From assembly GCA_020091685.1 (NCBI GenBank), contig CM034610.1:9422746-9486745 (forward strand): a DNA stretch of 64,000 bases, read 5' to 3'. The stretch comes from Lutjanus erythropterus (Eukaryota; Chordata; Actinopteri; Lutjaniformes; Lutjanidae). The notes beneath the pieces are model-generated. The model saw only the letters and a program-made list of their open reading frames with translations, did not search any database and had not been told where the DNA came from. This document shows positions 24,081 through 35,544 of the stretch, one piece after another (position 1 is the first letter of the stretch; each line of letters starts with the position of its first letter). The position numbers were made by a program, and so were the translations under genes.

Positions 24081-25325
24081 GATGAGTGTTCTCTAAAAGC
24101 TTCTGTCCAGTCATGGCTGGAGGATAATGACATGTGCTGGTCTCGTCAGTGTGTTCTGGAGGTCAGCGATGAGAGGAGAAAATGAAGGATGCAGCGACAG
24201 GAAGGACCCCAATTTCTACTACTGAGAAGTCAAACTGGAGGTGTTGACTGCTGGCAATATTCACACTGATATTATAAATTGTGTTGAACGCTGGGCTGAA
24301 ATTAACAAACAGCATTCTGATGTAGGTGTTGTTTTCTTCAAGGCGAGCGAGGTCTGAATGGAGGGCAGCGGAGATGGTTTCCACTGTGGATTTGTTGGTT
24401 TTTAAATAAAACTTAATGCTAATATTCTGTTCTCCACATCAGTGTGACTTGCCAATTTAAAAATTTTTGTTGGCATATGTTGACAAGGCAACTTTCAAAA
24501 GAAAACTCCTCACTTGACAGTTGCTTCAGGGTGTTTATAAAGGTCTTCCCAGGTGAACGTTCTTTGTTGTACCAAGCAGTGTAAATTCACCTCATGTGAC
24601 ATCCTCCACGTGCATGGCAATCACGTCCCCTTAACCGCCTCATTATGGACCACCATGCACTGACGCAACATTTTCCTGATGACATGTTGCTGACAGCTGT
24701 GTTAATGTGTTTTCATTATTTTGATTATAAAAATACTGACATTTACACTAGATTTGTTATGTTTTCACTTGGGAATATCAGACAGCAGACTTAAAGATCC
24801 AGTGCAGAATTAGTTTTTTGTTTTTTTTGTTTTTTGGTGAATTAACAATTCACTACAACTGGAGCAGAACATGTAGCCCTCTGTAGCAAATTGGGAGTGT
24901 ATATTATACAAATGACCTTATCCTGCAGACATGAACCTCATGCATGGGTGGTATTCATCATGCTGAGACAAGCAATTTTACAAGTTTGTCCAGTTAGGAG
25001 AGTTTGAGGAATCTGAACATTCATACAAACAAGTCCCTAAAAAAAAGTTTAGGGTAAGATAACAAAAAAGTTTTTCAGTGTTTTGAGCTACAGGAATTTA
25101 AATAAATGAAAACTTCCATTGTGCTGGAGTAATGGTAACTTTAACTGACAGTCTATAGCTTTTTGGATGTCTATGGAGTGATTAAAATAATTCTTCCAAA
25201 AGATATTCCCTCATTTGGTGTCCTGATTATGAACAGCCTAGAGCACTGTCTTAACATATTGCTCTTAAATGGGTTTTCAACTGGGCTGACATCTGGTGAT
25301 GATGAAGGCTAAAGCATATGATTCA
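24081..25325. other. No gene or recognised repeat
   Basis: Nothing specific was seen apart from a T-rich tract at about 24812-24837. The 73-codon minus-strand frame at 24163-24384 is unsupported. Confidence 0.45.
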
Positions 25326-25329
25326 CATC

Positions 25330-25800
25330 ATTTTCACCAGCAACCATTTAATGACCCCTCTATCATTTATTCAGCTTTTCTGCCTAATTCTGTCACCTGT
25401 CTGTATCCACATGGCTCGGTGCCTCTGCCAGTACAAAGGAAAACGCCTCTTCTCATTTGGGTGAACTGACCATAAATTGTTGGCACAGTTGCAGCTTGTT
25501 CCATCAAGATAACAAAATATTTTACACCTATGCTGTGCTGCCCAGTCGTAATGCGTGTTTAGTTTAACAACGCTATGCTCATTACAGCTAATGTTGCCGA
25601 TTTGATTTTGGCAATAATGAAATATAAAATTGCATTTCTATTCATGGCTGCATTCAGGATTGCACTGAGCTGTCTGGTGATGAAATCTCATTTACTATGC
25701 TTGTTAATGACACTGCTGATTATATAATACATTAGTGCTGAGCAATATCACCCTTTTTGTGCCCTCATGACTTTAACATGGGAAATCTGTTGGTGTCCTT
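25330..25800. promoter_or_regulatory. Candidate conserved non-coding block
   Basis: Unique-looking, moderately AT-rich sequence with CACCTG and CATATG E-box types and many TTAATGA/CATTA words. No repeat similarity was recognised and no open frame is of note. The call rests on texture and motif content alone. Confidence 0.25.
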
Positions 25801-25837
25801 TGGAACACAGCCGTGCTGGCAATAATTATTTAAAGTG

Positions 25838-25965
25838 TTAAGAGTTAATTATTTTATTATCTTGAGATAACAGGTTTCCTTGTGGTAATGGATTAATTTG
25901 TTTTGTTATCTCAAGAAAAATAAAGGCAGATTTCTCGAGATAGCAAGATAATTTATCAAAGAATA
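25838..25965 (+). repeat. ATCTCAAGATAA-type repeat
   Basis: TTATCTTGAGATAACAGG, TTATCTCAAGAAAAATAAAG and TTTCTCGAGATAGCAAG are imperfect palindromic repeats of TTATCTCGAGATAA. Similar words occur at 31065-31170 and, in a related form, at 46495-46570 and 47487-47640. Confidence 0.5.
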
Positions 25966-26234
25966 AAACGACTTGTTTTCTCCACAGGTTTTTATGCACA
26001 GGGACTATACAGAAGTTGCAGAGTAGTAGATTGATATGTAGCCTAACAGGCAAAAAATAGTCAAACATTTAGACAAGTTCTGGTTTTGTACCAGCAGCCT
26101 TGGTCTTTCAACAGCTCATCTTCTTCTTTTATGCCACAGCTGCCAGGCTGCTGTTCACTCTCAGGGAAATGTTTGTGTGCTTCATATGTGTTGTATTAGG
26201 GTTCACTAAGAAGCACTATGAAACCATATGAACT

Positions 26235-26480
26235 TTTTATGAAGTCAAGTCAGTGTGAATTATATAGAGCTAAATCATAAGAGAATTTATGAGGGCATTT
26301 TATATCTACAGCAGGTCTAGACAGTACTGTTCGTCATATTTTTGACAGAGACCTCACAATCCCCACCATGAGCAAGCACTTGGCAACAGTAGTGAGGAAA
26401 AACTCCCTTTGAACAGGCAGAAACTTCAGGTAGGACCATGTTCTGAGTGGGAACAGGGGAACAGAAGAGAGCAGAGCAAA
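26235..26480 (+). repeat. Repeat family N, copy 1
   Basis: It contains GCAGGTCTAGACAGTACT, CATGAGCAAGCACTTGGC and GTGAGGAAAAACTCCCTTTG, in the order of a teleost repeat I recognise from memory. A diverged copy at 62360-62550 shares GAGCAGGTCTA and AGGAAAAACT. No coding content. Confidence 0.7.
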
Positions 26481-27180
26481 ACACCACCCAAAAATATGCA
26501 AGCACAACCTTTTCGTTTCAGCTGCTTCCCATTGCTCAGATTGCCTGAAATGCCTTGTGCCACTACAACAGCGGGTGATGTCAGATCATACATCTGTCTG
26601 CTGTCCTCCACAGCTGTCAACTACAGCACTTTTAGGTAAGACAAAAGTAACAAGCTTGAGTAATGAGCCCATTTACATCTCAGTAATTGCAACTGCTTTT
26701 TTCATTTGACACAGTAATTAGTTACATGTCTAGTTGTCGCCAAAAGTAGTGAAATTACAGTAAGGTGTTAATTGGTAGCAACACCAGGTATAGGGCAGAG
26801 GATCCCAAAAAGTGTGGTGTGAGCCATGTCCAGGTTATTATATCATTACTTTGCATGCATTAATTTCCCAATAGAGGCAAATGCTATACCCTAAAATAGA
26901 TCCTTTAAAGTTTCTGGATGGTTGGAATTATTACTCGTATGACACATCAAAGGCTGTGATTGATCATTGCCTTTTTGTTTCCCACCTACGCTCTAAGAAC
27001 TCTCCCTCTGAAATGAACACAGTTGTGTCTTGAGATTCTGACTTGTCCTTTGGTGTTCCTCAGACACAGAACGTCTACAGACAACGAATTTTGACAATAA
27101 ATTTGGAGGACCTGGTGGTGGATAGTTAATTAGTTCATCATACCTCCGCATGTGTGCAAAGTTACTTCATCATGAGTACA
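26481..27180. other. No gene or recognised repeat
   Basis: Nothing specific was recognised. Two short overlapping frames at 26409-26639 on opposite strands are unsupported. Confidence 0.45.
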
Positions 27181-28060
27181 GAGTTGTTGCTTGGTTTGCT
27201 TATTATTAATTTACAATTGCTATAATGTCTGTAAGACAGGAAAAATGCAGACATGCATGAAAGCCCTAAATCAGCACCTTCAAACACTGACCCACATATT
27301 CCAAGGAAAAAGCCCACCGCTGTGTCTCATTAAAATGTCCTGGCAGCAATTACAGCAAATTACTGTAATATTGTTTCCTACATTTATGTCAAATCAGAGC
27401 CATAAAATGTTGGGCTGTCAGATTTTATTGGCTTTCTGATGTGTTAAATACCACGTACTGATAAAACGGAGCCTCAGGAGGATTAATAAGCTGTAAATCT
27501 GTCAGAGAATCATCTTATCTCATGCTATGTATCCGTATATCAGCAGTTTAGCTGACCATGACAGAGGCTTCCTCATGTTAATGTGTGTTACCACATTAAC
27601 TGTGACAGATTGTTCAGATTTACAAGAAAGCAGATCCAGTTCTGTCAGAAACTATTACATGGAGATACGAAAATAGAGTTTGCACAACAGCGGGTCATCT
27701 TAATTGTTTTGGACAAGTTCAGCTGGCATGGTTTATTATTGCACGGCCTCACCAACAGTTTAAAGATAAGCACGCTGACACAAAGTTGGGATTATGTCTC
27801 TTCTTCGTTAATACTTGGTCATTTCCTGCTGTCAGGAGTGATTCCAGCAGAAGGACCCGTTTCACCACAACATACTTTGACCTCCAATTACCTGCTTCAT
27901 CACCCACTCAGCAGATGCACTCTGGAACAGGAAATTGAGAGAGGATTGAGGGAAAATGGCCGAGCTATTTTTGGCCGCAGTCACACAAAAACACTGGTTT
28001 CTGGTTTCTTACGCTGAACACAATGTCCGTCGGCCCTGAGGAGCAAATAAAGAAGGTGGG
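27180..28060. promoter_or_regulatory. Candidate conserved non-coding block (large)
   Basis: A long repeat-free stretch of complex sequence with many developmental-type sites: ATTAATAAG, TTTATTATTGC, AGATAAG (GATA-type, near 27767) and TTTACAA. It contains the longest open frame in the window (27583-28017, 144 codons). That frame shows no domain, signal peptide or membrane segment and is probably open by chance. The block could instead be a very old repeat. The conservation claim needs alignment. Confidence 0.35.
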
Positions 28061-28299
28061 GGAGTCGTAGAATTTTATTTAGATACGTAACGGCCTACAT
28101 TTTCTGACCTCATTCTCTCAAAATGTGATTGAACTGAATACACAAATATGCCTGATTATGTCATGTTTGAGGTAAGATGTTCTGTTTTTACATGTGCATA
28201 TTTAGCTTTTTATGGGCTCACTCATAATCTTGTTTTTTTTTTAAACAAGGCAAGAAAGTGTTCTGCTTTGCACTTATTTTGGCCTGTGCCGTTCACCCA

Positions 28300-29110
28300 A
28301 ACGGTTTTAAAGCCTCTATTGTAATTTAAAGTCTTTTATTATGCATACAATGGCATTATGTATTATTTACACCTCTAATTTCAAAGAATATTGGTCATTA
28401 AGATCTGAATGTATTTATAAAAACTGCTGTGAGTTGCAGTTGCTAATTTAAACACTTCTGATGTGCCCCTTGGTAGCAATTTTGAAAATTAGTTTTCCAT
28501 AAGTAAGATATTAGAGGATAGAGTGGGGTTCAGCTTCTTTATGTTTGTCTTACCAACTGTAAATTGTACCACATTAATAATAATTAATCTAATCCAATTG
28601 TTTATTGTATTCCCCTGCAGTATTTGCCCGTTATTTCTTGCATTAACTGTCATTAGTAATGTACTGCAGACCTCACATTACTGCACTTCAACAGTTTCCT
28701 GTTTTTGGCTCTTTACTATGACTTTTTATTCTGGAGCGAGGCCTGGCTCACTATTGTTCTAAATTATTTACATGTGAGGTATAAATTAACTGTCGCCGGC
28801 AGCAAAGAAAGAGTACATTTATTTACAGATCCTGCAGGTGTACACCGCAAATGTTCCAGTCTGATATGGAGTCACGTTTTGGCCATCAAATCTGATTTGG
28901 CAGGTGTCAAAGCTGGCAGTGTTTCTTCACTGAAACAATTAATGAGCTCTGTGTATGCACAGCGGAGTTCTACGTGTATCGGGTAAAAGGCAGCCTTTTA
29001 ACAGCTATCAAGCGTTTATCTGAATGCAAGTGCACCGATATTACAGCATATTATAGTGACAAAGTAACAGACACCATCTTAGAAGCTATTTTTGTCTATT
29101 TTTATTTGCA
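28300..29110. promoter_or_regulatory. Candidate conserved non-coding block
   Basis: Repeat-free and complex sequence with AATAATAATTAATC near 28575, TTATTTACATG near 28765, GGCAGGTGTCAAAGCTGGCA near 28900 and ACAATTAATGAG near 28938. Overlapping short frames at 28523-29174 change register and show no protein signature. The texture matches enhancers around developmental genes; this is inference. Confidence 0.35.
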
Positions 29111-29317
29111 TCTTCGTTTCAAAGTTTGTGGAACGGTAACGTTACGTCATGAGCTCAAGAGCGTCCCTCCGTGAACACGTTAAGCTCAGTTCAGCTCTGT
29201 GCTCAGTTTCCACAAATTTGACAACGGACAATGAATTTCAGAGGAGCTGACTATTTCATATTAGCAGAGAAAGTGTCTGTTTCAGCAATTATGTAACATT
29301 TTAGACAAGCTAAAGAG

Positions 29318-29910
29318 TTTGAAGTTAAGATGAAATGAAAAATGCCTTTTAACCCTTATCACCAATTCCTTGAAATTTTATATAATAAATCTTGTTGTTT
29401 TCTATGATGTAGAACCAGCCAGTCTCAATCAGTCCTTAACTTTTAGAGCTAAGATTCATTCATTCATTCATCCCAAAATACTGTAGTTAGAGACCCACTG
29501 GTTAGTATTTATTCACCCTGTGAAAGTGGTATCTATGACAGCAAGGCATTTTTCAGTGGACTGCTACAACAACTAACGTTAGCTACATAGAGCAAACGAG
29601 GGAGCTGGGGGCCGGGTCTAACTGAATAATGTCACTGTACAAAAGCACAACTTCATAACTCTTCACTAATTTGAGTGAAACTGGATCATATTTATGGAGA
29701 AAATGCTGTCTATTGCTTCAGCTTTTTCTCTTTTCTGCTAACTTAGCTGCTGTTAGCAAACAATGGAATCAGTCTCAGTGAACGCTCATTCAGCCATATT
29801 GGCTATTGTGACATATCCCTCCCTAGCTGCCTGTTTTTACTGGAAACAGTAAATATGCAGAAGCAGATGGCAGATTAAAATAAACTCAACCAAAGTCATT
29901 TCACCATGCC
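29318..29910 (+). repeat. Repeat family M, copy 1
   Basis: GATGAAATGAAAAATGCCTT, followed by TTAACCCTT and a TAATAAATC-like region, is shared with 47935-48110. The right boundary is uncertain. The part at 29480-29910, with GCTGCTGTTAGCAAACAATG, may be a continuation of the same element or a separate one. ATTC tetramers lie at about 29455-29470. Confidence 0.55.
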
Positions 29911-31060
29911 ATCATGCACAGAAACCTGAAAGAAGATGCAGGTGATTGTTCACTTGTGGAAGCAGAAGTGCAGAAGAGATTGTCTGGAATATAATAATAA
30001 TAAGACTTACAACTTTCTTTCAAGTTCTTTTATAAGCTTTGCCCACTATCCTGCATAACAAAACATTGTTGGCTAGCTAGCTAAATATTTGACATAATGA
30101 TGAACTGTTTGCAAGCTAGCTAAAAATCATGATGATGTCTGATCATGATGACTTAACACAGAAACTCTAATTACTCTTCTGAGAAAAACTTACTGGCTGA
30201 ATTATCAACTGGAGTTAAAGAAAGAAGAGACAAGTCATAAAACTCAGTTGGGTTGAGTCTGTCCCATAACTCTTTTTGAGGAATTTGATTAATTTTCTCA
30301 ATACATCTAAAAATAAAAAAGGCAGCCATTCTAAAAGTTAAATCTCCTCTAGGAGAAGATTACAGTTAATACTGGATCACAGACTAAATTAGAGTTTAAA
30401 GTTTTGGTGCAACAAAATTAAGCCGAAACTTGGTTGGGAGTAAAATCAAACTGAGGCTTAAAAAGAGGTTGAAATTTAATCTTTCTTAATCTTTATAAAT
30501 TACAGTTAAATGATGATTTAATTGGGTTTAAAATGTTGTCCTTGTTGGTGAAACTCTGTCTAAGTGGTATCAAAATTAGCTTTTTGTGGCTTAGCTTTTG
30601 TTTGTATTTCAACTGATAAACTTCCAGATGTTTGCACGGTTGCTTAAACTTATATCACCAAACTATGTGAGCACTCAGTTACTCTTCCCTGTTCATTGCA
30701 AGAGGGTTGCCAACATTACGCAGTCCAGTGAATTCTAAGTGAGCAATCTTTGAAAAGAAAGTTCAGAAAAGTAAAAGTAGAGCCTGAGGCAGCAGAAAGT
30801 TTGGGCAAGGCTTGATTGAAGGAAAATGCCAGCTCCCTACAACCCTGGAAGAACAAAAACTCAAGCTAATCACATAAAAAACAAATTCAAAGACTCGATC
30901 AGCATTTAAAGGTTGCAAGACAGATTGGGCAGGGAACTTGGCACAATTATTCGATTTCAGTTCTGCTGCTTGTTTCCAACAGGCACACGAAAATATGGTG
31001 TGTTGTGAGTTATAATGAAAGAAAATGACCACAGCTAGCTAAATTAAAGAATAAAAGGAA
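29911..31060. other. No gene or recognised repeat
   Basis: Unrecognised. Short palindromic GCTAGCTAGC words lie near 30070 and 30115. The 89-codon minus-strand frame at 30763-31032 is unsupported. Confidence 0.45.
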
Positions 31061-31064
31061 AAAC

Positions 31065-31170
31065 TGTTAGATTTCTCAAGATAATACGAGTTCATTAGGT
31101 TAAAAAAATCATTTTCTCATAATGTCTTTTGATTTTTTCAGATAAGGACATGATTAACTCATAGTTTCAG
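31065..31170 (+). repeat. ATCTCAAGATAA-type repeat, fragment
   Basis: TTTCTCAAGATAATACGAG, then TCATTTTCTCATAATG and TTTTCAGATAAGGA, resemble the 25838-25965 repeat. It directly precedes the family J element. Confidence 0.4.
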
Positions 31171-31177
31171 GACAACA

Positions 31178-31881
31178 GGGTTTGAAGTGGGGCCAAATGA
31201 GTTATCCATAGTCAATGTATTACCTACAGCAGATGGTGATCAACATGCCCCCTGTTTGGAGAAGCAGCAAGAGTATCAGTGTAGGAAGCTAAGCAATGGT
31301 GCTGCCCAGGTCTTTATTTTGCCATCAGTAAGACTTGTCGGATGGAAAACCACCATTATATCAGTCAAAAATAGCTCTTTTAAGCTCAACCAAACTCCCT
31401 TGGAAAAAGCAGTAATTTTACCTTGCAGAACATGGGAGTTGCTGGTCTACCGCTGCCTCAGTTGGTTAGTTTGTTTGTGTCATTGTGTGATTTCTGTTTT
31501 AAAAGCATACTTCGGATTCACCAAAGTCACACAATGATACAAACAAATTCACTGATCGAGGCAGGAGTAGACAAGGAACTGCAAGGTAAAATTGCTTATG
31601 CTGCCAAAGGAGTTTGGTTGTTTTGGAGAAGGTTATATTTGGTTTATTTAAAGGCAGTTTCAAGGTGGAAAAGGCCATCTGACGGCAAGGTAAAACTGTA
31701 AAAACACTGTAAATACATTTTGCTGCTGACACTGTCCACAGCAGTACATTGCTGCTCACCAGTACTCCTGCAACTTCTCCAAACTGGGGACGTCTCGACC
31801 GCCATCTACTGCAGGTAACAGGTACTGACTGTGTCAAGTACCTCATACAACCCCATTTCGAAAGTTCAAAACTATCTCTGT
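31178..31881 (+). mobile_element. Repeat family J, long copy with terminal inverted repeats
   Basis: The left end has GTTTGAAGTGGGGCC and GTTATCCATAGTCAATGTAT. The right end has AAGTACCTCATACAACCCCA and AACTATCTCTGTA, the latter words being near-complements of the left end. The 704-bp interior has no transposase. Open frames at 31187-31537, 31423-31701 and 31499-31846 lie within it and are not genes. A deleted copy lies at 45630-45950. Confidence 0.75.
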
Positions 31882-32199
31882 AAGTAAAAGTGCCCCCCTA
31901 AAGACTATCATGTCACACACAGGTGTGTGAGTTGTCTGTGTACTTCATTTTATATGCAGCTGACAGGGTTGTGGTCACCAGCAAGGCCACAGTTAATCAG
32001 TCTTTATGGAGGCATCTCATTAGAAGCAGTTTTCCCTTCATCAGACACGTAAATCTTTAACTTACTCCACAAGTACACAAGGATCATGAGCAACCTTGGT
32101 GAATAATGACAGCAATTCATCTTTAGCTGCTGTAGTGCCTCTGCCTAGACCTGAGTATGTCTGATTCTCAAGTTGACTCTGGAAACACAGTGTTGAAAG

Positions 32200-32640
32200 G
32201 TCACATCCCTCAATGGCAGACCCCCCCGTCAGTCAGTTAATTGGTCCCTGATCAATTAAACAGCTTCCGTCTGCTGTGAGTCAAGCCCAGAGGATCACCT
32301 TGATATATCAGACTGCAGGCAATCAGCCCCAGGCAGAGAGGGATACAACTGAGCGAGGAAAGGCCTACAAACAAAACATCTGCTGCATACAGCCTCCACT
32401 GCCATCACAGAGTGAAAGCACATTTGCATATGCACATACCTGAGCACTTCAGGGCCGGAAATGCAATTCCCCCCACCCTCAGTCAAACTCATTAGAGATG
32501 ATTGTGTTTATCATCAACAGTTGCTTAAAGGCCCCATGATAAGGCATTTTTACCTCCCTGATGTGAAACACATTGTTGGAGGGTGACATAACAAGCTGAA
32601 TCATTCTAATTTGCAGGCCCATTAAACTGAAGTTACACAC
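32200..32640. promoter_or_regulatory. Candidate conserved non-coding block with octamer site
   Basis: Repeat-free sequence with a perfect POU octamer ATTTGCAT at 32422-32429, extended to ATTTGCATATGCAC. Nearby are ATCAATTAAAC and TTAATTGG words. No open frame is convincing. Function is inferred from motifs only. Confidence 0.3.
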
Positions 32641-33435
32641 ACAGGGAAAGAGTGGGATTACTTACTTACTAGTGCAGGATTAGGTCACTACCAAAGATGG
32701 TGTTTCAGAGCACTCAGGCATGAGCAAGTTGCAGGGGTGGAGTTTGCAATTAAACCAGTGACATACAGAAAATTACACAGCCAAATTTCATTTCACATAA
32801 GCTAAAAAATATACTACGACAGAAATCCTTAATCAAGCATCCACAGTAGGGGCAACCTACTACAACCTACAACCTCATTCATCCAATTTACACCCTCACA
32901 GATCTGCTGGATGTAGACAAATCTTCTATAGCACATGGTCTAATTGATCATAGATTTGGTTTGAGCCATGTACAATAAACAATAAACCGATACCAGGTGT
33001 GTTATATATAGGTGTGTGTTTTTCATGGAAACCACTGAGGTAAGATTTTAATCTGATTTTCCTTTGTAATTTTCAAAGTTCGGGGTCCTTTTTGAGCCCA
33101 TTTCTCACCCTTATTTTATATACTGAGTCAACTGGCAGACAAGAAGCAACACCAAATCTACTTTAACAACTAGTCTATGCTTTTAGATGAAACAATGTTA
33201 CAATAGATATTAACAGATAACGGTCCAAACAGGGAAGTACTTTTACTGTAAAATGTAAAAGGTTCAACACTGAGCCAGTCTGACAAAATGATGTGGTATA
33301 ATCCTGTGACATACTGAGGTTTTCATTTTCTGACAAAAATAAAGTCAGAAAAAGTCAGTAAGGGATATTCTGTGCATGATCCCCCATGTTTTTTTCAGTG
33401 ATTGCATTGAAGAAATCTGTGTATCATACTACAGC
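32641..33435. other. No gene or recognised repeat
   Basis: Nothing specific was seen. CTACAACCTACAACCTCATT near 32855 is a short local duplication. Confidence 0.4.
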
Positions 33436-33439
33436 ATGT

Positions 33440-34310
33440 CCAGATCTCTGCCTAATCCACACTGATTTGCTTGTACACACAAGCCATGTACTTAGTTTTC
33501 ATTGCACGTCCATATTTCGCAAGCTTATCCTCGCTGTCTTTCTCTGATGCACACATGCACATATATGTACACGAGCATGAACAACATGGAGCCTGTCGGC
33601 AAAGAAAATAATTAATTACAGTCTGCCATCCATGGATCTGATCATACACACTTGGACAGAGACAGCATACATCAATCAAATGTGCATCAGTCATTGCACT
33701 TTATTTAAAGTAAAGAAACAAGTGCACGTTTTAATTGCAGTGTGAGGGGCTGAGATTGTAGTGCCTGAGGAGCTGCGAGCAGATGTTACATTTGTCTGAA
33801 ATTAACTGAAACAGCGGAGGGAAGGCAGAGGGGACGGTGCAGTAGGTTGACAATGAGTTGATGATATGCATGAGTTCTCAAGTAGTCTGTCAGTATTAGC
33901 ACACATCATCACATTGCACGCACACACCTGTACGTCATGTAAAACAGCAGCAGCATCATACAACCCCTCAAGGGCATTATTTACATTTCATGTTTGGGGG
34001 AGCCGTACGGGAAGCAGTTGTCATCTGCACCGTGATGTCTGCTGTGTTCTTAATGGCATACTGTTCATGTGCCTCATACGCCACTGTAACCCTAAGGCAC
34101 TTAACTTGACATTCTGAGCTGAACAGTACATACAGTAGAGAAAAGGGGCCCGATAGCTGTAATTATGATTTACACAGTAGCAGTGGTCATAAGTTAATGT
34201 GCGCCATTTATTTCAATAAGCACATATCACAAAGCTCAGTGTAATTCAGCAGCACAGCAGCCAAAATGAAAAACTCTGGATAAGCACCTCTCTAAAACCA
34301 ACTGAACATT
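33440..34310. promoter_or_regulatory. Candidate conserved non-coding block
   Basis: Complex, repeat-free sequence with ATTATTTACATTTCATG near 33977, TGTAATTATGATTTACA near 34158 and CATTTATTTCAATAAG near 34205. Two short frames, at 33452-33694 and 33866-34117, lack protein features. The enhancer reading is an inference. Confidence 0.3.
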
Positions 34311-34344
34311 ATAACCTTCATGGACGAACGATTCATTGTACACT

Positions 34345-34460
34345 CTTAGTAATAAGGATTCCAAAAGGGTTCTTCCTAAAGGTCCAAGCTTTTATTCGGA
34401 ACCATTTGCTTCAGAAGAACCATTTTTTGAGGAAAGAGTTCATCAAAGTTTCTTTGTAAG
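34345..34460 (+). repeat. GGTTCTT/AGAACC-type short element
   Basis: AAAGGGTTCTTCCTAAAGGT, CGGAACCATTTGCTTCAGAA and GAACCATTTTTTGAG form a set of GGTTCTT words and their complements, as in a common fish MITE recognised from memory. The element is about 115 bp and noncoding. Confidence 0.5.
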
Positions 34461-34811
34461 ACTAAGTTATTAAATTGTACTATAATATAAAAGAGTAGAG
34501 CCCACTGGTAAGAGTCTATAGATAAAACCCTTGAAATACAAAAGGGCTCTCTGTTCAGTCAGGGTGGTACAAAACCTGGCAAACTCACTGTTATGAATAG
34601 GGATCAGCTGAACTGATACTCGGTATCAATCCAAAACTGACCACAATCACTGGAACAGATATTGGGGAGGAAAGAAAAGTATAATCTGCTGCAATCCATT
34701 AGTCTTAACTGTCACATAAATTGCAAAGCTAAACTTTGAGCAACATGCTGCATCCAGATGTTTTTACATTTCTGGTTGTCCATGAGTTAAAGAAACCAGA
34801 AACAACAAGTT
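34461..34811. other. No gene or recognised repeat
   Basis: Nothing specific was seen. Confidence 0.4.
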
Positions 34812-35260
34812 AATTAAAGCTGCAAACAGCATTGGACGGGCTCTCACACCCCCGTGCCCGTCAGGGCATGCTGCAGCCACAACCCCATCGTAGATTTGCC
34901 CAGGCCGAGACTCTGATCAATCGTGTGCAGTTTGCTGCAGGTTGGACCATTTACAGCAAAGCTATAGCAATTTCTTGTTTCATGGCAAGACATCAAAATT
35001 TGACACAATGCCACAGCCATCCCCTTCAACAAGCGCTAAATCTTTTAATAACTTTGAAGTCATTATGTTGAATTCTGTAAGAGGAGTTTGTTAAAACACA
35101 ATGCATGAAAAATGCCAACATTAACCACGGAATTCAAAATGGCCTACTTCCTGTTGGGTTAAGGCGATGGGCCCAGAAACTTTTTTGTGTGTGGCTGTGC
35201 ATGATACATGTGTGTACTATTTTTTGTGCATATGAGTGAAACATGCCGCAGGGACCAAAA
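34812..35260 (+). repeat. TAAAGCTGCAAACAGC-type dispersed repeat
   Basis: It starts ATTAAAGCTGCAAACAGCAT and continues with CTCACACCCCCGTGCCCGTC, AGGGCATGCTGCAGCC and CAGGCCGAGACTC. I recognise this from memory as an abundant teleost repeat; its class is uncertain to me. The overlapping frames on both strands at 34832-35071 belong to it. The 3' boundary is not fixed and it may extend to the A-tract at 35530. Confidence 0.65.
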
Positions 35261-35529
35261 ACTATACCTGACAAATTTTTTTACCACAACTCGATGATTA
35301 GCCCCTCAAAAATGCGACTGAAGAGGACAAGGAAAAAGAACAAAATAATAATCCAAACATATCCAATAGGGTCCTCACACCAAGGTCGGTGCTCGATGGA
35401 GATTGGTCAGGCTCCACACATGATCATTCTGCTGCAGGAGGAAAAATGCTCTGGCTTGTTTGTAATTCTCTAAATCAGTCACAGTCACCTTTGGTGACTA
35501 AGCCCAGGGTGCAGTGACGGTGCCCCGGC

Positions 35530-35544
35530 AAAAAAAAAAAAAAA
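35530..35544 (+). repeat. Poly(A) tract, 15 A
   Basis: A run of 15 A after GCCCCGGC. It may be the tail of the preceding repeat or simple slippage. Confidence 0.8.

Noticed and set aside
27583..28017. 144-codon open frame as a protein-coding gene
   Set aside because: No domain, signal peptide, membrane segment or clear codon bias, and no promoter or splice context. The surrounding sequence looks like non-coding regulatory DNA.
31187..31846. Three overlapping open frames as a gene
   Set aside because: They lie wholly in a non-autonomous repeat with inverted ends that has a deleted second copy at 45630-45950.
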